This document shows, one piece after another, positions 11,740 to 21,752 of a stretch of 64,000 bases of DNA; the stretch's first letter is position 1; each line of letters starts with the position of its first letter. The translations under genes and the position numbers were made by a program. The stretch covers positions 42,643 through 106,642 of the forward strand of contig MU858180.1 in NCBI GenBank assembly GCA_033297075.1, given 5' to 3'. Origin of the DNA: Rhypophila decipiens (lineage: Eukaryota > Ascomycota > Sordariomycetes > Sordariales > Naviculisporaceae). The notes under the pieces were generated by a model. It saw only the letters and a list, made by a program, of their open reading frames with translations, had not been told where the DNA came from and searched no databases.

Positions 11740-12950
11740 GATTTGCTTGATCTCTCAAATCAAGCCACCAAAAGAATGCTGCCAGCTGAATAATCAAGAC
11801 CCAGCAGAATATGATCCTGCCCCTATTTTCGGTTCGTCCTCGGATGTAAACACGTGCAGAATGCAGATAGGGCCTCAGCCAAACTCCGTGCTCTGAGCTG
11901 GGCTCAGACTATTCTCGAAAATATAGAAGCAGCAATCTTGACTTTTTCACGAACCGGAAGAAGCGTACAGACTTTTCACCAGCCTGGTGATCACAACCCG
12001 AGCATATATTTATGCGGGGACATGCCTATCTCGTATAGTAACAGTGCTGATACTTGGATCACAATATACCATGAGTTCACGGCTGACTTCACCATCCAAG
12101 TCAGATTTCTCGAGATCAATCTTGATAGGACATGTCAGAACAGCGATGATATGGCTAGTTGATCAGCGAATTCGTTCATTGTCACCATCTTCCCGGTCCT
12201 TTTGCCTGCCTCTTGCTAAACAGACAGTTGAGAGTGGGTCCCTTGGAAGGGAGAACCTTATTCAGCCTCTTCTCTACTCCAGGCGCTGTACGTGAACCTT
12301 AATTAGCCCCATCATCTACCCAGGCTTCGTAATTGGTCTAAAGTCGAATACGAAAGTTTATCTCTCTTCGCCACCACGTCATCGGCCCCATTTGATGAGT
12401 CAATTGTTTGGAAGAATCCAACTTGTCCGATTTTCTGGCTGTGGAGAGGTCTTCGTGGCGTATACGGTTGTCTTTCTGAACCGGCCGGCGGCTTCCGCCG
12501 TTCCAACGGTTCTGCATTGTGGTGCAAGGTTGAACTCTAAAATACACATTAATATCCAGGTTTCTCATAAGCATGGCATGACGTCTTGACTTGGTTGAGG
12601 CTTCAGCCTTCGTGAGACCACGATCCACCATCAAGACATTTTTTTGCACGATTTTGAGAAGCAATATCAAAGAAGAGCCAAGTATCGGGAAGTAGACTCA
12701 ACTTTGAGGTTAGAGAAGGATCTCATTACCTCTAGTTGTACTAGAGCTTGCCCGCCCTGTCTTTACATGTAGACAGGAAATATTGACTCGGCGCAGAACT
12801 GACGTCTTGGCAGTCCATCACACCCACAGACTTGATCAAGCATCCGAGGTAAATGTCCAGTTGACATACTCCAACTATTAATGTATGTGAGACTCTTTGC
12901 CCAGACAGAATATTAAGATGGGTATCCTGCGATGATTTGTCTCCAAATCG

Positions 12951-13208
12951 TCAATAGCTTAGAAATGCCATGAAAGCTTCGTATCCACGCCATCCTGTTG
13001 ACGTTTTCGCCTTCCGACAAGCATCGGCCATTCGTTCTGCTCGGATCTTGTTATCGCGCACGGTCTTGGCAGCCTCGTTTTCTCTTGACATTGCCCTTAC
13101 AGAAGAGAAAGAGTAATAATCGTTCTTTGGGTTTTCCGCTCGTGCTCGGTCGGGTGCCTCGGTCCCGATCTGCAGGATGGGAACCAGTGCGTCCAGGCTG
13201 CTCTTCAT
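12951..13208 (-). CDS. Possible small hypothetical protein or coding relic
   Basis: An ORF of 85 residues from ATG 13208 (MKSSLDALVPILQIGTEAPD) with a well-mixed, charged composition; the middle reads NPKNDYYSFSSVRAMSREN and the end is TGWRGYEAFMAFLSY. The frame stays open upstream to about 13280, where a CCAG acceptor-like site occurs, so it could be the last exon of a larger, possibly lost gene. No family is recognised and no partner exon was found. Confidence 0.3.
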   Translation of the reverse strand: MKSSLDALVPILQIGTEAPDRARAENPKNDYYSFSSVRAMSRENEAAKTVRDNKIRAERMADACRKAKTSTGWRGYEAFMAFLSY

Positions 13209-13361
13209 GGATGGAGACGCAAGATACTGGTAGCTAGTGATGCCGTCCAAGGGGTGATTCGATAGTAACTGGCTTGGCACTTGGCAGTGCCTTTTAAACC
13301 GCAGGAAATCGCCAGTAGCGAGCTTGAGATGTTAAGCGATATCAGATTGGAGGGCGGCTAT

Positions 13362-13401
13362 TTGGAATCAGTTACTACTAGTAGCAGTAACTGATTCCCA
13401 A
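13362..13401. repeat. Perfect short palindrome
   Basis: GGAATCAGTTACT (13364-13376) is repeated exactly in inverted orientation as AGTAACTGATTCC (13386-13398), with a 9-nt loop ACTAGTAGC; the arms extend by TT/AA after one extra base. It could form a strong hairpin or be the core of a small mobile element. Confidence 0.85.
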
Positions 13402-14320
13402 CTAGCAGGACAGGTGCTGCATGGGTTGGGTAGACTAGCGCAAAGAAATGCCGAACAAGGTATAAGTCCATATCCATCTCATGATTTTCACTCCAGCTGG
13501 GGTCAAGCGAGTAAACGTGCAAGGATTGTATCATCACAAAGGCGGGAAAATAGAGGATATCACACTGGGAGGAACACTCATACACTAGCTCCTGAATACG
13601 CATTCATAGGGTCGAACGTAGCCAAGAGCTAGCTGTACCAGACGATACAGTACTTTTATTGTTAATTAGCTCAAAGACAGGCCGGTCCACGCTGGATTGG
13701 GATGAGTGCTCATATCATTTATCTGTTCCATACAGCATATTTACCGTCCGTAGGAACTGGCGGTATGTGCAATTACGACGAGCCTGAAGCGGGCAACCTA
13801 GTCTTGAACATGAGCATGAAATCACTGCACGATCAAGAGGTCCATGTAAAATTGGCACCACGGAGTGGAGTGCAGTGACCGGTCATGAAGAATCAGTGCT
13901 GTGACTTGGACCTACTTTATGATGGTAGCCCCCAGGCACTCACTATCCCGTCTGAGATTTCATCCCATATGACCCAATAACAAGACAAAGTTCAAGTTGC
14001 TCGGTGGCATGGCCTCCCAATTTCCCCTGGCTGCGTCCCCGGTTCCCCGGTCCCAGATCGGACATGTGCCTTGCCCACCGCACCAAAGGCTCGGACGAGC
14101 ACCTTCCACCAAACAAGTACAAGTATAAACGTACCTTCCCCCTCCTGTTCTTCCCCGCTGCCTCTTCGTTCACCTGCAGCACAAACCCGACTTCACTTGG
14201 CCTTATTCCCTTCTCCCTGAAGACGAGACCTTTCAGTGACGCTCTTGCTCTCTACTCAAGCCAAGCCACACACCATAACAGCTAGAGTGCCACGCCGTTC
14301 TCCCATCACCAGCTGCAAAC

Positions 14321-15484
14321 ATGGGCACCGCAACCAAAAAGACGGACCCGCACGTCCTACCATCCAAATCCAAACCCCCCAACTCTGACCTCACCAACAA
14401 GGACAGCAACACCACCACCGAGTCGAAGAACCCAAACCTCGCCCAACAATACGGCGGCATCCACACCGGCTCCTGGGTCTCTCACCTCCCAGCCCATTGG
14501 GTCCCCTACATCCAACTATCCCGCCTCTCACCCCCGGTCGCCATATCTCTAATCTACTTCCCGCACCTCTTCGGCGCCCTCCACGCCGCCATCCTTCTCA
14601 ACTCTACTCCCCTAGCCCTCCTCAAGACAAGTCTCTCCCTCCTGCTCGGCACAATCTTCTTCTCCAACGCAGCCCACGCCTGGAACGACCTAATCGACTC
14701 CCCTATCGACGCACTTACCTCGCGCACCAAGACGAGACCGATCCCCCGAGGGGCCATCACACCGCGTGCTGCGTTCCTTTTCGCCTGCTCGCAAGCTGTG
14801 GGCGCGGCAGCGGTGCTGGTCTTGCTCACCCCCCGCTGGGAAAGCACGGTTTACTATGCCGTCCCGAATATCATGGCAACCATGTATTACCCTTTTGCCA
14901 AGAGACATAGCCATTTTGTGCAGGTTGTTTTGGGGGTTTGTCTTGGGTGGGGGGTGTTGATGGGAGCTTCGGCCATGGGTGTTAACCCTGTGAGCATCAA
15001 CGCATTTCCTGCGCCGTACTATCCTGCTGCTGCTACTACTACTACGGGGTTTAAATTCACGACATGGGGCGTCGGTGGCGTCGATGTCGAGGTGACGGTG
15101 GTGCCGTCGGTTCTGTGGTTGTTCCTGGCAAGCGCCACTTGGTCGGTGTTGTACGATACCATCTACGCTCATCAGGATCTACAAGATGACGTCAAGAATG
15201 GAGTGAAATCGCTTGCTGTCTTGTTCCGGGGAGCGACCAAGTATCTACTGTGGGGATTGCTGTGTATCATGGGCACTGCGTTGGTATCTAGCGGCGTTGC
15301 AGGCGGTTTTAGCAGATGGTCCGGTGTCATTGCCGCCGGTGGATCGAGCTTGGCCTTGGGAGGGATGATTTGGGGGGTCGATTTGACGGATTCCGGAAGT
15401 TGTTGGTGGTGGTTCAAATCTGGGTATTGGCTTACAGGGCTGTCCATTACTTCGGCTTTAATGGGAGAGTATTTCTTTGCTTGA
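14321..15484 (+). CDS. UbiA-family prenyltransferase (COQ2-like, probably secondary metabolism)
   Basis: Single-exon gene, 387 residues. UbiA enzymes are multi-pass membrane proteins that attach a prenyl chain to an aromatic or similar acceptor using Mg2+-bound prenyl diphosphate. Both Asp-rich motifs are present: NDLIDSPID (122-130), followed by RTKTRPIPRGAI, and DTIYAHQDLQDD (about 279-290), the usual spacing for the 4-hydroxybenzoate polyprenyltransferase type. About eight hydrophobic helices are visible. The N-terminus (MGTATKKTDPHVLPSKSKPP) is polar, Lys/Ser/Asn-rich and not a mitochondrial presequence, whereas COQ2 itself is mitochondrial. The segment YGGIHTGSWVSHLPAHWVPY resembles the meroterpenoid-cluster enzymes. 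I therefore infer a secondary-metabolism or otherwise non-ubiquinone role. No polyketide synthase or terpene cyclase lies in the window. Confidence 0.93.
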   Translation: MGTATKKTDPHVLPSKSKPPNSDLTNKDSNTTTESKNPNLAQQYGGIHTGSWVSHLPAHWVPYIQLSRLSPPVAISLIYFPHLFGALHAAILLNSTPLALLKTSLSLLLGTIFFSNAAHAWNDLIDSPIDALTSRTKTRPIPRGAITPRAAFLFACSQAVGAAAVLVLLTPRWESTVYYAVPNIMATMYYPFAKRHSHFVQVVLGVCLGWGVLMGASAMGVNPVSINAFPAPYYPAAATTTTGFKFTTWGVGGVDVEVTVVPSVLWLFLASATWSVLYDTIYAHQDLQDDVKNGVKSLAVLFRGATKYLLWGLLCIMGTALVSSGVAGGFSRWSGVIAAGGSSLALGGMIWGVDLTDSGSCWWWFKSGYWLTGLSITSALMGEYFFA

Positions 15485-16181
15485 GACTTGGGAGACTGGC
15501 TGCGATGGGCGGGGATAGCCTGATAGGCTTGTATCCTGTCGGCCCTGTCTTAGACAATGTCAAGGAATGAGATAACAGCTTCTCCCAGTGACTGACTGGC
15601 CCCGTATTGTGTGAGCGCTACTGATACGTCTTGGGGGCAGGGGGCTTGCTGTTAAGTAAGAAAAAAAAACCATAAAAAATCTTTAATACCATGATGATTC
15701 GAACTCACGACCCCGAGTTGGAGGAGGCAAATCCGGACGCAGTCCAAAGCAAGCCTAATTAACAGCATGAGAAGTGAAACGATTACCGATTGCGCCAAGT
15801 GAGCTTGGTGCTGGTGTTGAAATACAACGATTTTAAAGCTCTTAATATGCCTAGATTTCTGAGATGAAGGGCTAGGAGGGTATCTTAGAGATCGAGATCA
15901 CATCACGTTTTATCATAAGACAGCTGAGATAGAAGCAATTAGGAGCTGATTATCATGAAAGTTCGGTGCTCGCACGATATGAGCAGGCTCCGTTAACATG
16001 CTAGATCCATCTATCTACATACAGGTGGGATGCTTTCTATGTAATACAACAAAGAAAAGAAGGAAAGAAAATGTTTGAGCAAGTACCGAAAATGCACCCA
16101 AAAGATCGAACCGTCTATGATCCTCCTGATGAAAACAACCGCATGCCTCGACTACATATCATTATCATCAGTGAAGAGATA
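15485..16181. other. Intergenic, downstream of UbiA and of the nucleotidase
   Basis: Shared 3' region of two converging genes, about 700 bp and AT-rich. It contains the tRNA-like relic at about 15690-15775. No ORF of interest was seen. Confidence 0.6.
15690..15775 (-). tRNA. tRNA-like relic with B-box-like GAGTTCGAATC
   Basis: On the minus strand the stretch GGGTCGTGAGTTCGAATC looks like the T-arm (B box) of a eukaryotic tRNA. The matching 3' half of the T-stem is mutated (CATCA where CTCAC would pair), and no clean acceptor stem or anticodon could be folded. At best a degenerate tRNA or tRNA-derived fragment. Confidence 0.25.
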
Positions 16182-17462
16182 TTACCTCGACCCCTCCTCC
16201 TCAAGCATATGCCCAACCAACTCAAGCAGTTGTGCATGAACACTCTCGTCACAAGTCAAGATCCCCCAGTTTCCAGACATTTTCCTCCCAGTCCCGAAAT
16301 CAATCTCTTTCCCATACAAATCCGTTACTTTGCCATTGCCGTTCCTCGACTCGGCGTAGATAAGCTGCGCGCCGGCATGGTCCCATATACACATGGACGC
16401 CTTTTTGAGCTGCGAGCTGTGTCGTGGGAATCTGACCTGCACTGCCTCGCGTCCGCCGAGGATGAGCGCGATATATCGCACGTGGGACGAGTACAGCTCT
16501 GTAAAGGGGCTCGAGACTCCGCAGGCTGCTGCAATCTTGTGGACCTTGTCCGAGAGGGTTGCTGTGCTGATGGAGGAGTCGATGAAATGGAGATCTGAGA
16601 GCTTGAGAGGAGCATCTGTGCCGGCTGCCATGTGTCCGTTTCTCGCAGTTTTCGGCGGTGTGCGACCATGGCGATGCAGACTGTCGATCGGTTGGGCAAC
16701 TCGTAGTTTGCTGCCTTCCCAACCCATCGGTCTGACCCAGGCGCCTTGTCCTTTGACGGCTGATAATAAGAGACCGACGCTATCGTGGTCAACGCTGGTT
16801 TCTGTAACAAGCGACCCGTCCTCGGGCAGCTTCAAGTTGGGACAGCCCAGAACACCAACGACTTCTTTCCCTTCCTCAATCAGCGCCAGAGACACGGCAT
16901 ATTGTTGGCCCTTGACAAACGTAGCAGTCCCGTCGATAGGATCCAGCGCCCAGAAGCGACCTGTCCGTCCGCCCTTGCCGCGACCACCGAGGTCGATAAT
17001 GTGGAGCATCTCTTCGATGCTTGATGGCGTGTAAAGCTCCTCTTCGTCATCGGGGTAAACCGCCTGACCATCGGCTGGGTAGAACTTGACATTCGCATAT
17101 TGCCGGACAAAATCAAACACCTGGATGGCTAGTAGAGGATCCTGACGCAAAGAATCGGCGTCCTCCTCGCCGACGAAGCTGTCTGCGGGAAAGGCACCGT
17201 GTATTGCGCTGATGAGCAGAGCCTGGGCTGCGAAATCTGCTGCCGTCACTGGCGATGCATCGCTTTTTGAGATTTCGCCGTTCGACAGCTTTCGTGAAGG
17301 ACAAGGTGAGACCGGCGAGGACGCCCAGTATGACGGTGTCAGAGTTACCGCGCGCTTTGTGAGGATCGATGCTCGGTGGACGGCGCGCTCAGCCATCCGA
17401 CGCTCCCGCGCGTATTCGACCTGATTCCCATTTTCGAAGCGACGCATGTTTTTGACTGTCAT
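16182..17462 (-). CDS. 3'(2'),5'-bisphosphate nucleotidase (HAL2/MET22-like)
   Basis: Single-exon gene, 426 residues, of the inositol-monophosphatase superfamily. The family removes the 3'-phosphate from adenosine 3',5'-bisphosphate (PAP) and PAPS, by-products of sulfate assimilation, and is the Li+/Na+-sensitive target in yeast salt tolerance. Visible motifs are SPVTAADFAAQALL (70-83), VGEED (97-101), the metal-binding WALDPIDGTATFVKG (171-185) and the late IWDHAGAQLIYAE. The N-terminal order (ERAVHRASILTKRAV, then SPVT, then GEE) follows yeast Met22. ATG 17462 is the first start in frame, and Met6 (17447) is also possible. Loop insertions around 125-165 make it somewhat longer than yeast Met22 (about 357 residues). 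Cytosolic; no neighbour suggests a special pathway. Confidence 0.93.
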   Translation of the reverse strand: MTVKNMRRFENGNQVEYARERRMAERAVHRASILTKRAVTLTPSYWASSPVSPCPSRKLSNGEISKSDASPVTAADFAAQALLISAIHGAFPADSFVGEEDADSLRQDPLLAIQVFDFVRQYANVKFYPADGQAVYPDDEEELYTPSSIEEMLHIIDLGGRGKGGRTGRFWALDPIDGTATFVKGQQYAVSLALIEEGKEVVGVLGCPNLKLPEDGSLVTETSVDHDSVGLLLSAVKGQGAWVRPMGWEGSKLRVAQPIDSLHRHGRTPPKTARNGHMAAGTDAPLKLSDLHFIDSSISTATLSDKVHKIAAACGVSSPFTELYSSHVRYIALILGGREAVQVRFPRHSSQLKKASMCIWDHAGAQLIYAESRNGNGKVTDLYGKEIDFGTGRKMSGNWGILTCDESVHAQLLELVGHMLEEEGSR

Positions 17463-17672
17463 TTCGGTGATGTTCTGGATCGCAAGAAAATATGTCGAGG
17501 AAGTGGGCTTTTATCACGTCGTTCGAGCTAGGTACCCGGTACCCCTGTAGATGGCGGCTGTTGCCTGTGTAACGCTGTCCAGGTGGTGTCTCTTGCTGAC
17601 AAGGCCAGGATGACAATGTTGGTGACTTGTGTCCTCGGATTCAAGATCACGCGGATGCTTTGTCAGAGGATG

Positions 17673-17858
17673 TCAGTCAGAGACAATAAGCGACTTGGTT
17701 AGGTCCCCTCGAATGTCCATCTCGACGTCGTGGTCATGGGCGAACTTGGTGATCAAATACCCATCATCATCTGAGGCCCCCAAGAAAGCCACCCAAGCCC
17801 TGAAGGCGTTCCTGGCGGCGTTCTGGCTGTGATGACCGCTGCTGGGGAGGTGATTGGA
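17673..17858 (-). CDS. Possible last exon of a small hypothetical gene
   Basis: On the minus strand, after an acceptor-like GTGTGCAG, 61 codons read SNHLPSSGHHSQNAARNAF and then RAWVAFLGASDDDGYLITK, ending DIRGDLTKSLIVSD and a stop. The C-terminal half looks like folded protein. No convincing upstream exon or start could be joined, so this is only a candidate. Confidence 0.25.
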   Translation of the reverse strand, partial: SNHLPSSGHHSQNAARNAFRAWVAFLGASDDDGYLITKFAHDHDVEMDIRGDLTKSLIVSD

Positions 17859-19350
17859 CTGCACACGTGATGAGGTACGAGTTGTTTGCTGCGAGTGGCG
17901 ATGCAGTGGGGCGCAGGTGGGAGGGTTCCAAGGCCTGGACGACAGCGGTCACAGTGAGCAAAACAGCAGCGCGGGGACACGGCGATTGAAAACTCCGCTG
18001 TGCCGGCTCCGAACAGCCCTCCAACAGGCCATTTCGACACCATCGTCAGTGATCGTGGTGGTGGTGATGAGGCCGCCTGGTTGAGGAAGCTGGACCCTGA
18101 AGCTGTGCAGGCGATTGCCAACTTCCGAGAGAAGCAAAACACGCAGGAGGCGAAATCTGTGCGACCCTCATAATCTACGCAGTTTTGACCACTTTTCGAC
18201 CTTCTTTTCGGCTTCTTTTCCTTCTCTGTAGCAGCTTCATCAATGTCTCGTGTCCCTTGCAGCTGTTCCTTGCATCGTCGTGTCCGAATGCGACAAGAAT
18301 GAACCGCCATCGACCCCCCCTTTTGCGCGTCTTTTCCAGCCATCTCCCGTCACTGCGCCGACCTGAAAGACATTGAAGCAAAGGTTGACGATAAGAGAAC
18401 ACAACCGCGAAAGACGGGATGCGGGCATTAATTAATTGACCTCGTGGCGAAGAGGCGTCCTAGGACACTCAGCATGCAGCAGTCAGCATAACGCGAGCTG
18501 ACATTTCGAACGACAAAAGCGCGCTGCCTATTACAAACACGCGATGTCGGCGAAATGTCGTGAATGGTGAGAACTTCTTCTCTATGGCACTACACAAGGC
18601 AGTGATCACAGCGAAAAAGAGTGTGGTTTGACATCAAAAATTACGGTCCAGACGGCCCCGAAGGACAATCTATGATGGCTAGCACCACGATGTGCAATGC
18701 AGGCTCTCCATCATGCTGCCAGGTTTTCTTGATCTCCCGACAGCCAACCAAGGTAAGTATGAAGAAAAAAAAGAAGAGAAGAAAATTTTGGAAGAACGGG
18801 AGAGGGGAGACGCCCTTAAATACCTGGCGGAGGGACCGTGCACCGCAAAATAGAGTTTGCTGGCTGACTGGCCAGCCAGCTGGCGGCTTGAACTGAGTGG
18901 GTCAACTCGCGTCGCCATGACGTACTGTGCGATCGAGAGCTGAGGGACTGTGCTGGCGCCTAGCACGTGCCTGGAAACAGCGGACGAAAGCGCCAAATGG
19001 TTGATCGAAAGGCCTGTCCTCCACAGTGTAGGAAAGGAGAAAACCCAGGCACATGCAAAATTGATCACCACAACGATCAGAACGGCGTCATCGCAGACAT
19101 CACTGGCAGGCTTCTCCATTCTCGAGGAGATTCCCATCTGATCGCTGACATATTCCTGCACTGAGTAGAGAGCAAGCAGGCTTGGACTCCTTTTGTCCTG
19201 TTTTTACAACTCATGAGAAAGGATACACTAACAGATGTTCGAGATGGGAATCCGTTCATCATCAATACTTCTTACAAACGTCGCTCGGCTGTAACCCGAT
19301 TCCACTTCCCCAACGAGCAATGATAGACCGTTCTCTAGCGATCAATTGTC

Positions 19351-19469
19351 ACATACGACCATACGCGCTGGAAAACTCGGGATCCCGTCCGCTCTCCCAT
19401 AGATAAGCCCGCGACGGACGAACTAGTACTCAGGTGGGTGACCACTGGGGAATCCTCGTTGTTGTATGT
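19351..19469 (+). rRNA. 5S ribosomal RNA gene
   Basis: The 119 bases from ACATACGACCATA to GTTGTATGT pair at their ends (helix I: ACATACGAC with GTTGTATGT) and contain the conserved internal control region GGAAAACTCGGGATCCCGTC. They closely match filamentous-fungal 5S rRNA, in particular the Neurospora type, in the first 70 bases; the later part (GACGGACGAACTAGTACTC...) is more variable, as in known 5S variants. A T-run directly after 19469 serves as RNA polymerase III terminator. A single gene among protein-coding genes fits the dispersed 5S arrangement of these fungi. Confidence 0.93.
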
Positions 19470-20135
19470 TTTTGCCCCTTTTTGTCCTTGAACTTCTAAA
19501 ATGAAATTCTGCACAATGATCCAACGGTTTCCTACAGAGACAGCCTTGTAAACAATGATCTTGCTCTGGACGGCATTGGTGGGGATCTGGATATCGGGTA
19601 TCCGTACATGTACATCTCATCGCATCAGTGATCGCGCCCTCCGGCACAGCGGCCGCTCTGTGGAGTCCCGACGTCCCGTCCACGGTCCACGATTACGCCC
19701 CTCCGCTCCTTCCTCGAGAGTACCAATCTCAATGGAATAGTTCTACTTGATGGCAGTTTCTTTTATTTCTAATTATCATCGTGATTTCTAAGCTGCTGGT
19801 CTTGGGGGGCTCCACTTTGTACACTATACGCCCTTACGGTTGTGAAATCTGGGCCGACACTCCGTCTCCGTCTCCGTTCGAACCGGACGCGGGCTGGACG
19901 GACCAGTAACAACTGCTCTTCTGGATAGATTCTGAATGTGACATGATCTTGATCCTTGCTCATACGCCCTCTAATGTACAGCCCTTGTGACTTGAGTTGA
20001 CGAATAAGTACAAATCCAGGCATATCTCCCGTTCTGAGAGTCAAGGTAGTTATATCACATCCAGTCCTTCCCAGCAGTCTGTCTCTTACTCGTCTTGTAG
20101 AGGACTTCAACCATTGCTGTAAGCAGTCGTTGATC

Positions 20136-21258
20136 ATGACCATGGCCGGCAGCATTATCATCACAGGAGCAAACGGCTCCCTCGCAATCCCAGCGGTCGA
20201 CCATCTTCTCTCCAAATACCCCGACATCACCGCTATCCTCACAGTCCGCAGCACGTCCTCCAGCCAAGATGCCAATACCAAACGCCTCGAAGAGACCATC
20301 TCCCGCCACCCCGGAGCCAAAGCCTCCATCCATGCGCTCGACCTCGCCAGCCTACAATCCGTCACCGACTTTGCCAAGACCATCTCAACCTCGATCAAAT
20401 CGGGCCAACTTCCCCCTCTGGTCAGCATAATCTGTAACGCCTACCACTGGAATCTAGTCAGCAATCCGGAAGTCACATCAGATGGGTACGAGAAAACCTT
20501 CCAAGTGAACCACCTATCCCATACGTCCTTGGTCCTGCGGCTCTTGGGGAGTTTTAGTCCAGATGGCGGTCGAGTAGTCCTCTTCTCTAGCGAGGCCCAC
20601 TGGCCTGGCAAGATTCTATTTGAGCGGTATCCGCCTATGCTCCCCTCTACCGACGAGGAGATGGACCAGCTCGTCAAGAACCCCCTCGGTAGTCTCCAAG
20701 ATAACAAGACTGAGGCGGATCATCTCGGTTGGGGGTTTCAGCGGTATGCGACGTCCAAACTGGCAATAACAGCTTGGATGTACGCCCTCAACTCACATCT
20801 AGAAAAGGTAAGCTGTAGCCTTTCCCCCTACTACCCTCAACTCTTTCCTGGACTCAATCTGACATCCGTCTGTACCCGGGCAGGACCGATCACCATCCAT
20901 CTCGAAAATAACAGCAATAGCGATAAACCCCGGCGCCCTGGTCGACTCTCGAGCAACAAGAACAAATACACCAGCGACAATGGCAGTCATGGGGAGGATT
21001 CTTGCCCCCTTTCTCCCGTTGTTAAAGCTGAAGGATAAAACTGCTAGAAAATCAGGAGCTGCGGGTGTGGACGTGATCGAGTTGGCACTGGACCACATCG
21101 AGCCTGGTGAGCGTGGGTATTTCACTATGGCGAAGAAGGATGTCAGTTCGCCTGATAGTTTAGATGGGGGTAACCAAGATAGGATTTGGAAGAAGACGTT
21201 GGGGTGGGTTGGTTTGACTCATCCTTTGAGTGAGGATGTGGGGGGTTTGTCGGTTTGA
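20136..21258 (+). CDS. Short-chain dehydrogenase/reductase (SDR)
   Basis: Two exons, 20136-20807 and 20884-21258, with a 76-nt intron (GTAAGC...GGGCAG); 348 residues from the first ATG. A second ATG at 20142 (MAGSIIITGANGSL) has a better context and may be the true start. Rossmann-fold features are TGANGSLA (the Gly-rich dinucleotide loop), DLASLQSV after strand 3, CNAYHW in place of the usual NNAG, catalytic Ser in VVLFSSEAHWPG and YATSK (Y-x-x-x-K). It resembles the fungal retinol-dehydrogenase/protochlorophyllide-reductase-like SDRs that reduce or oxidise small hydrophobic alcohols and ketones with NADP(H); the substrate is unknown. It is convergent with the P450 at 21753-23747, so the two could act in one small pathway (inference). 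Confidence 0.9.
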
Positions 21259-21752
21259 TACAGACGAAACAAAGGTAGCTAGCTCAGCGTGCTATGTTGA
21301 TCATCTGTCTTTGTATTGTTATTTGATTAGGTAGGCTCATCCATGACTTGGCATTGGTACTTTGTTGGAAACAGTTGGAAGCCCATCATGAAAATCAGGT
21401 GCCAAATACTCTATGGACGAGCGAGAGGAACATGCTTGAGGCTTGAACAGTCACTAGATTAGTGATATTACCGCTTACGGTTTACCAAAGGTATATAGCT
21501 AGCTGTCTATTATTCTCCATAGTAGACCCGGAAAACCCAACTCTTAACCAGTCATTTACATCCCTATCTCACTTACTAACCACTGATCCAGGCCCACAAC
21601 TGGATAATCTCTATTCTCGACGACTTTTCTTGGTCCCGTCAGAGTCCAGACAGACTGTCATGTAAAAGTAGGCAAATTCATAGTCCTAGTCTATACAGAT
21701 TATCTCTAATCTCTATACTATCTATAGTATGCTAGACATGCCGATGTACCTC
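21259..21752. other. Shared 3' region of convergent SDR and P450 genes
   Basis: About 490 bp, AT-rich, with no ORF of interest. It should contain both polyadenylation regions. Confidence 0.7.

Larger units (their letters stand above)
8915..14320. other. 5.4-kb gene-poor interval
   Basis: No intact gene was found between the P450 and the UbiA prenyltransferase. The interval holds a decayed spliced gene candidate (9306-10142, minus), a short tandem repeat (10773-10822), a direct duplication (11609-11739), a possible small coding fragment (12951-13208, minus) and a perfect 13-bp-arm palindrome (13364-13398). The stretches 10.2-10.7, 10.9-11.6, 11.8-12.9 and 13.4-14.2 kb show only short ORFs. 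The last 200 bases before 14321 should be the UbiA promoter and leader. Confidence 0.55.
17463..20135. other. Intergenic, 2.7 kb, with 5S rRNA gene
   Basis: Between the nucleotidase start and the short-chain dehydrogenase. It contains the 5S rRNA gene (19351-19469) and one weak coding candidate (17673-17858, minus). ORFs at 18.2-19.2 kb on either strand have skewed composition and no motif; I see no gene in 17.9-19.3 or 19.5-20.1 kb. Confidence 0.5.

Noticed and set aside
7113..15484. P450-UbiA biosynthetic gene cluster
   Set aside because: 5.4 kb of gene-poor sequence separates them and no backbone enzyme is present; proximity alone is not enough.
15690..15775. Functional tRNA gene
   Set aside because: Only the B box is convincing; the T-stem is mispaired and no acceptor or anticodon stem folds. 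Kept only as a low-confidence relic.
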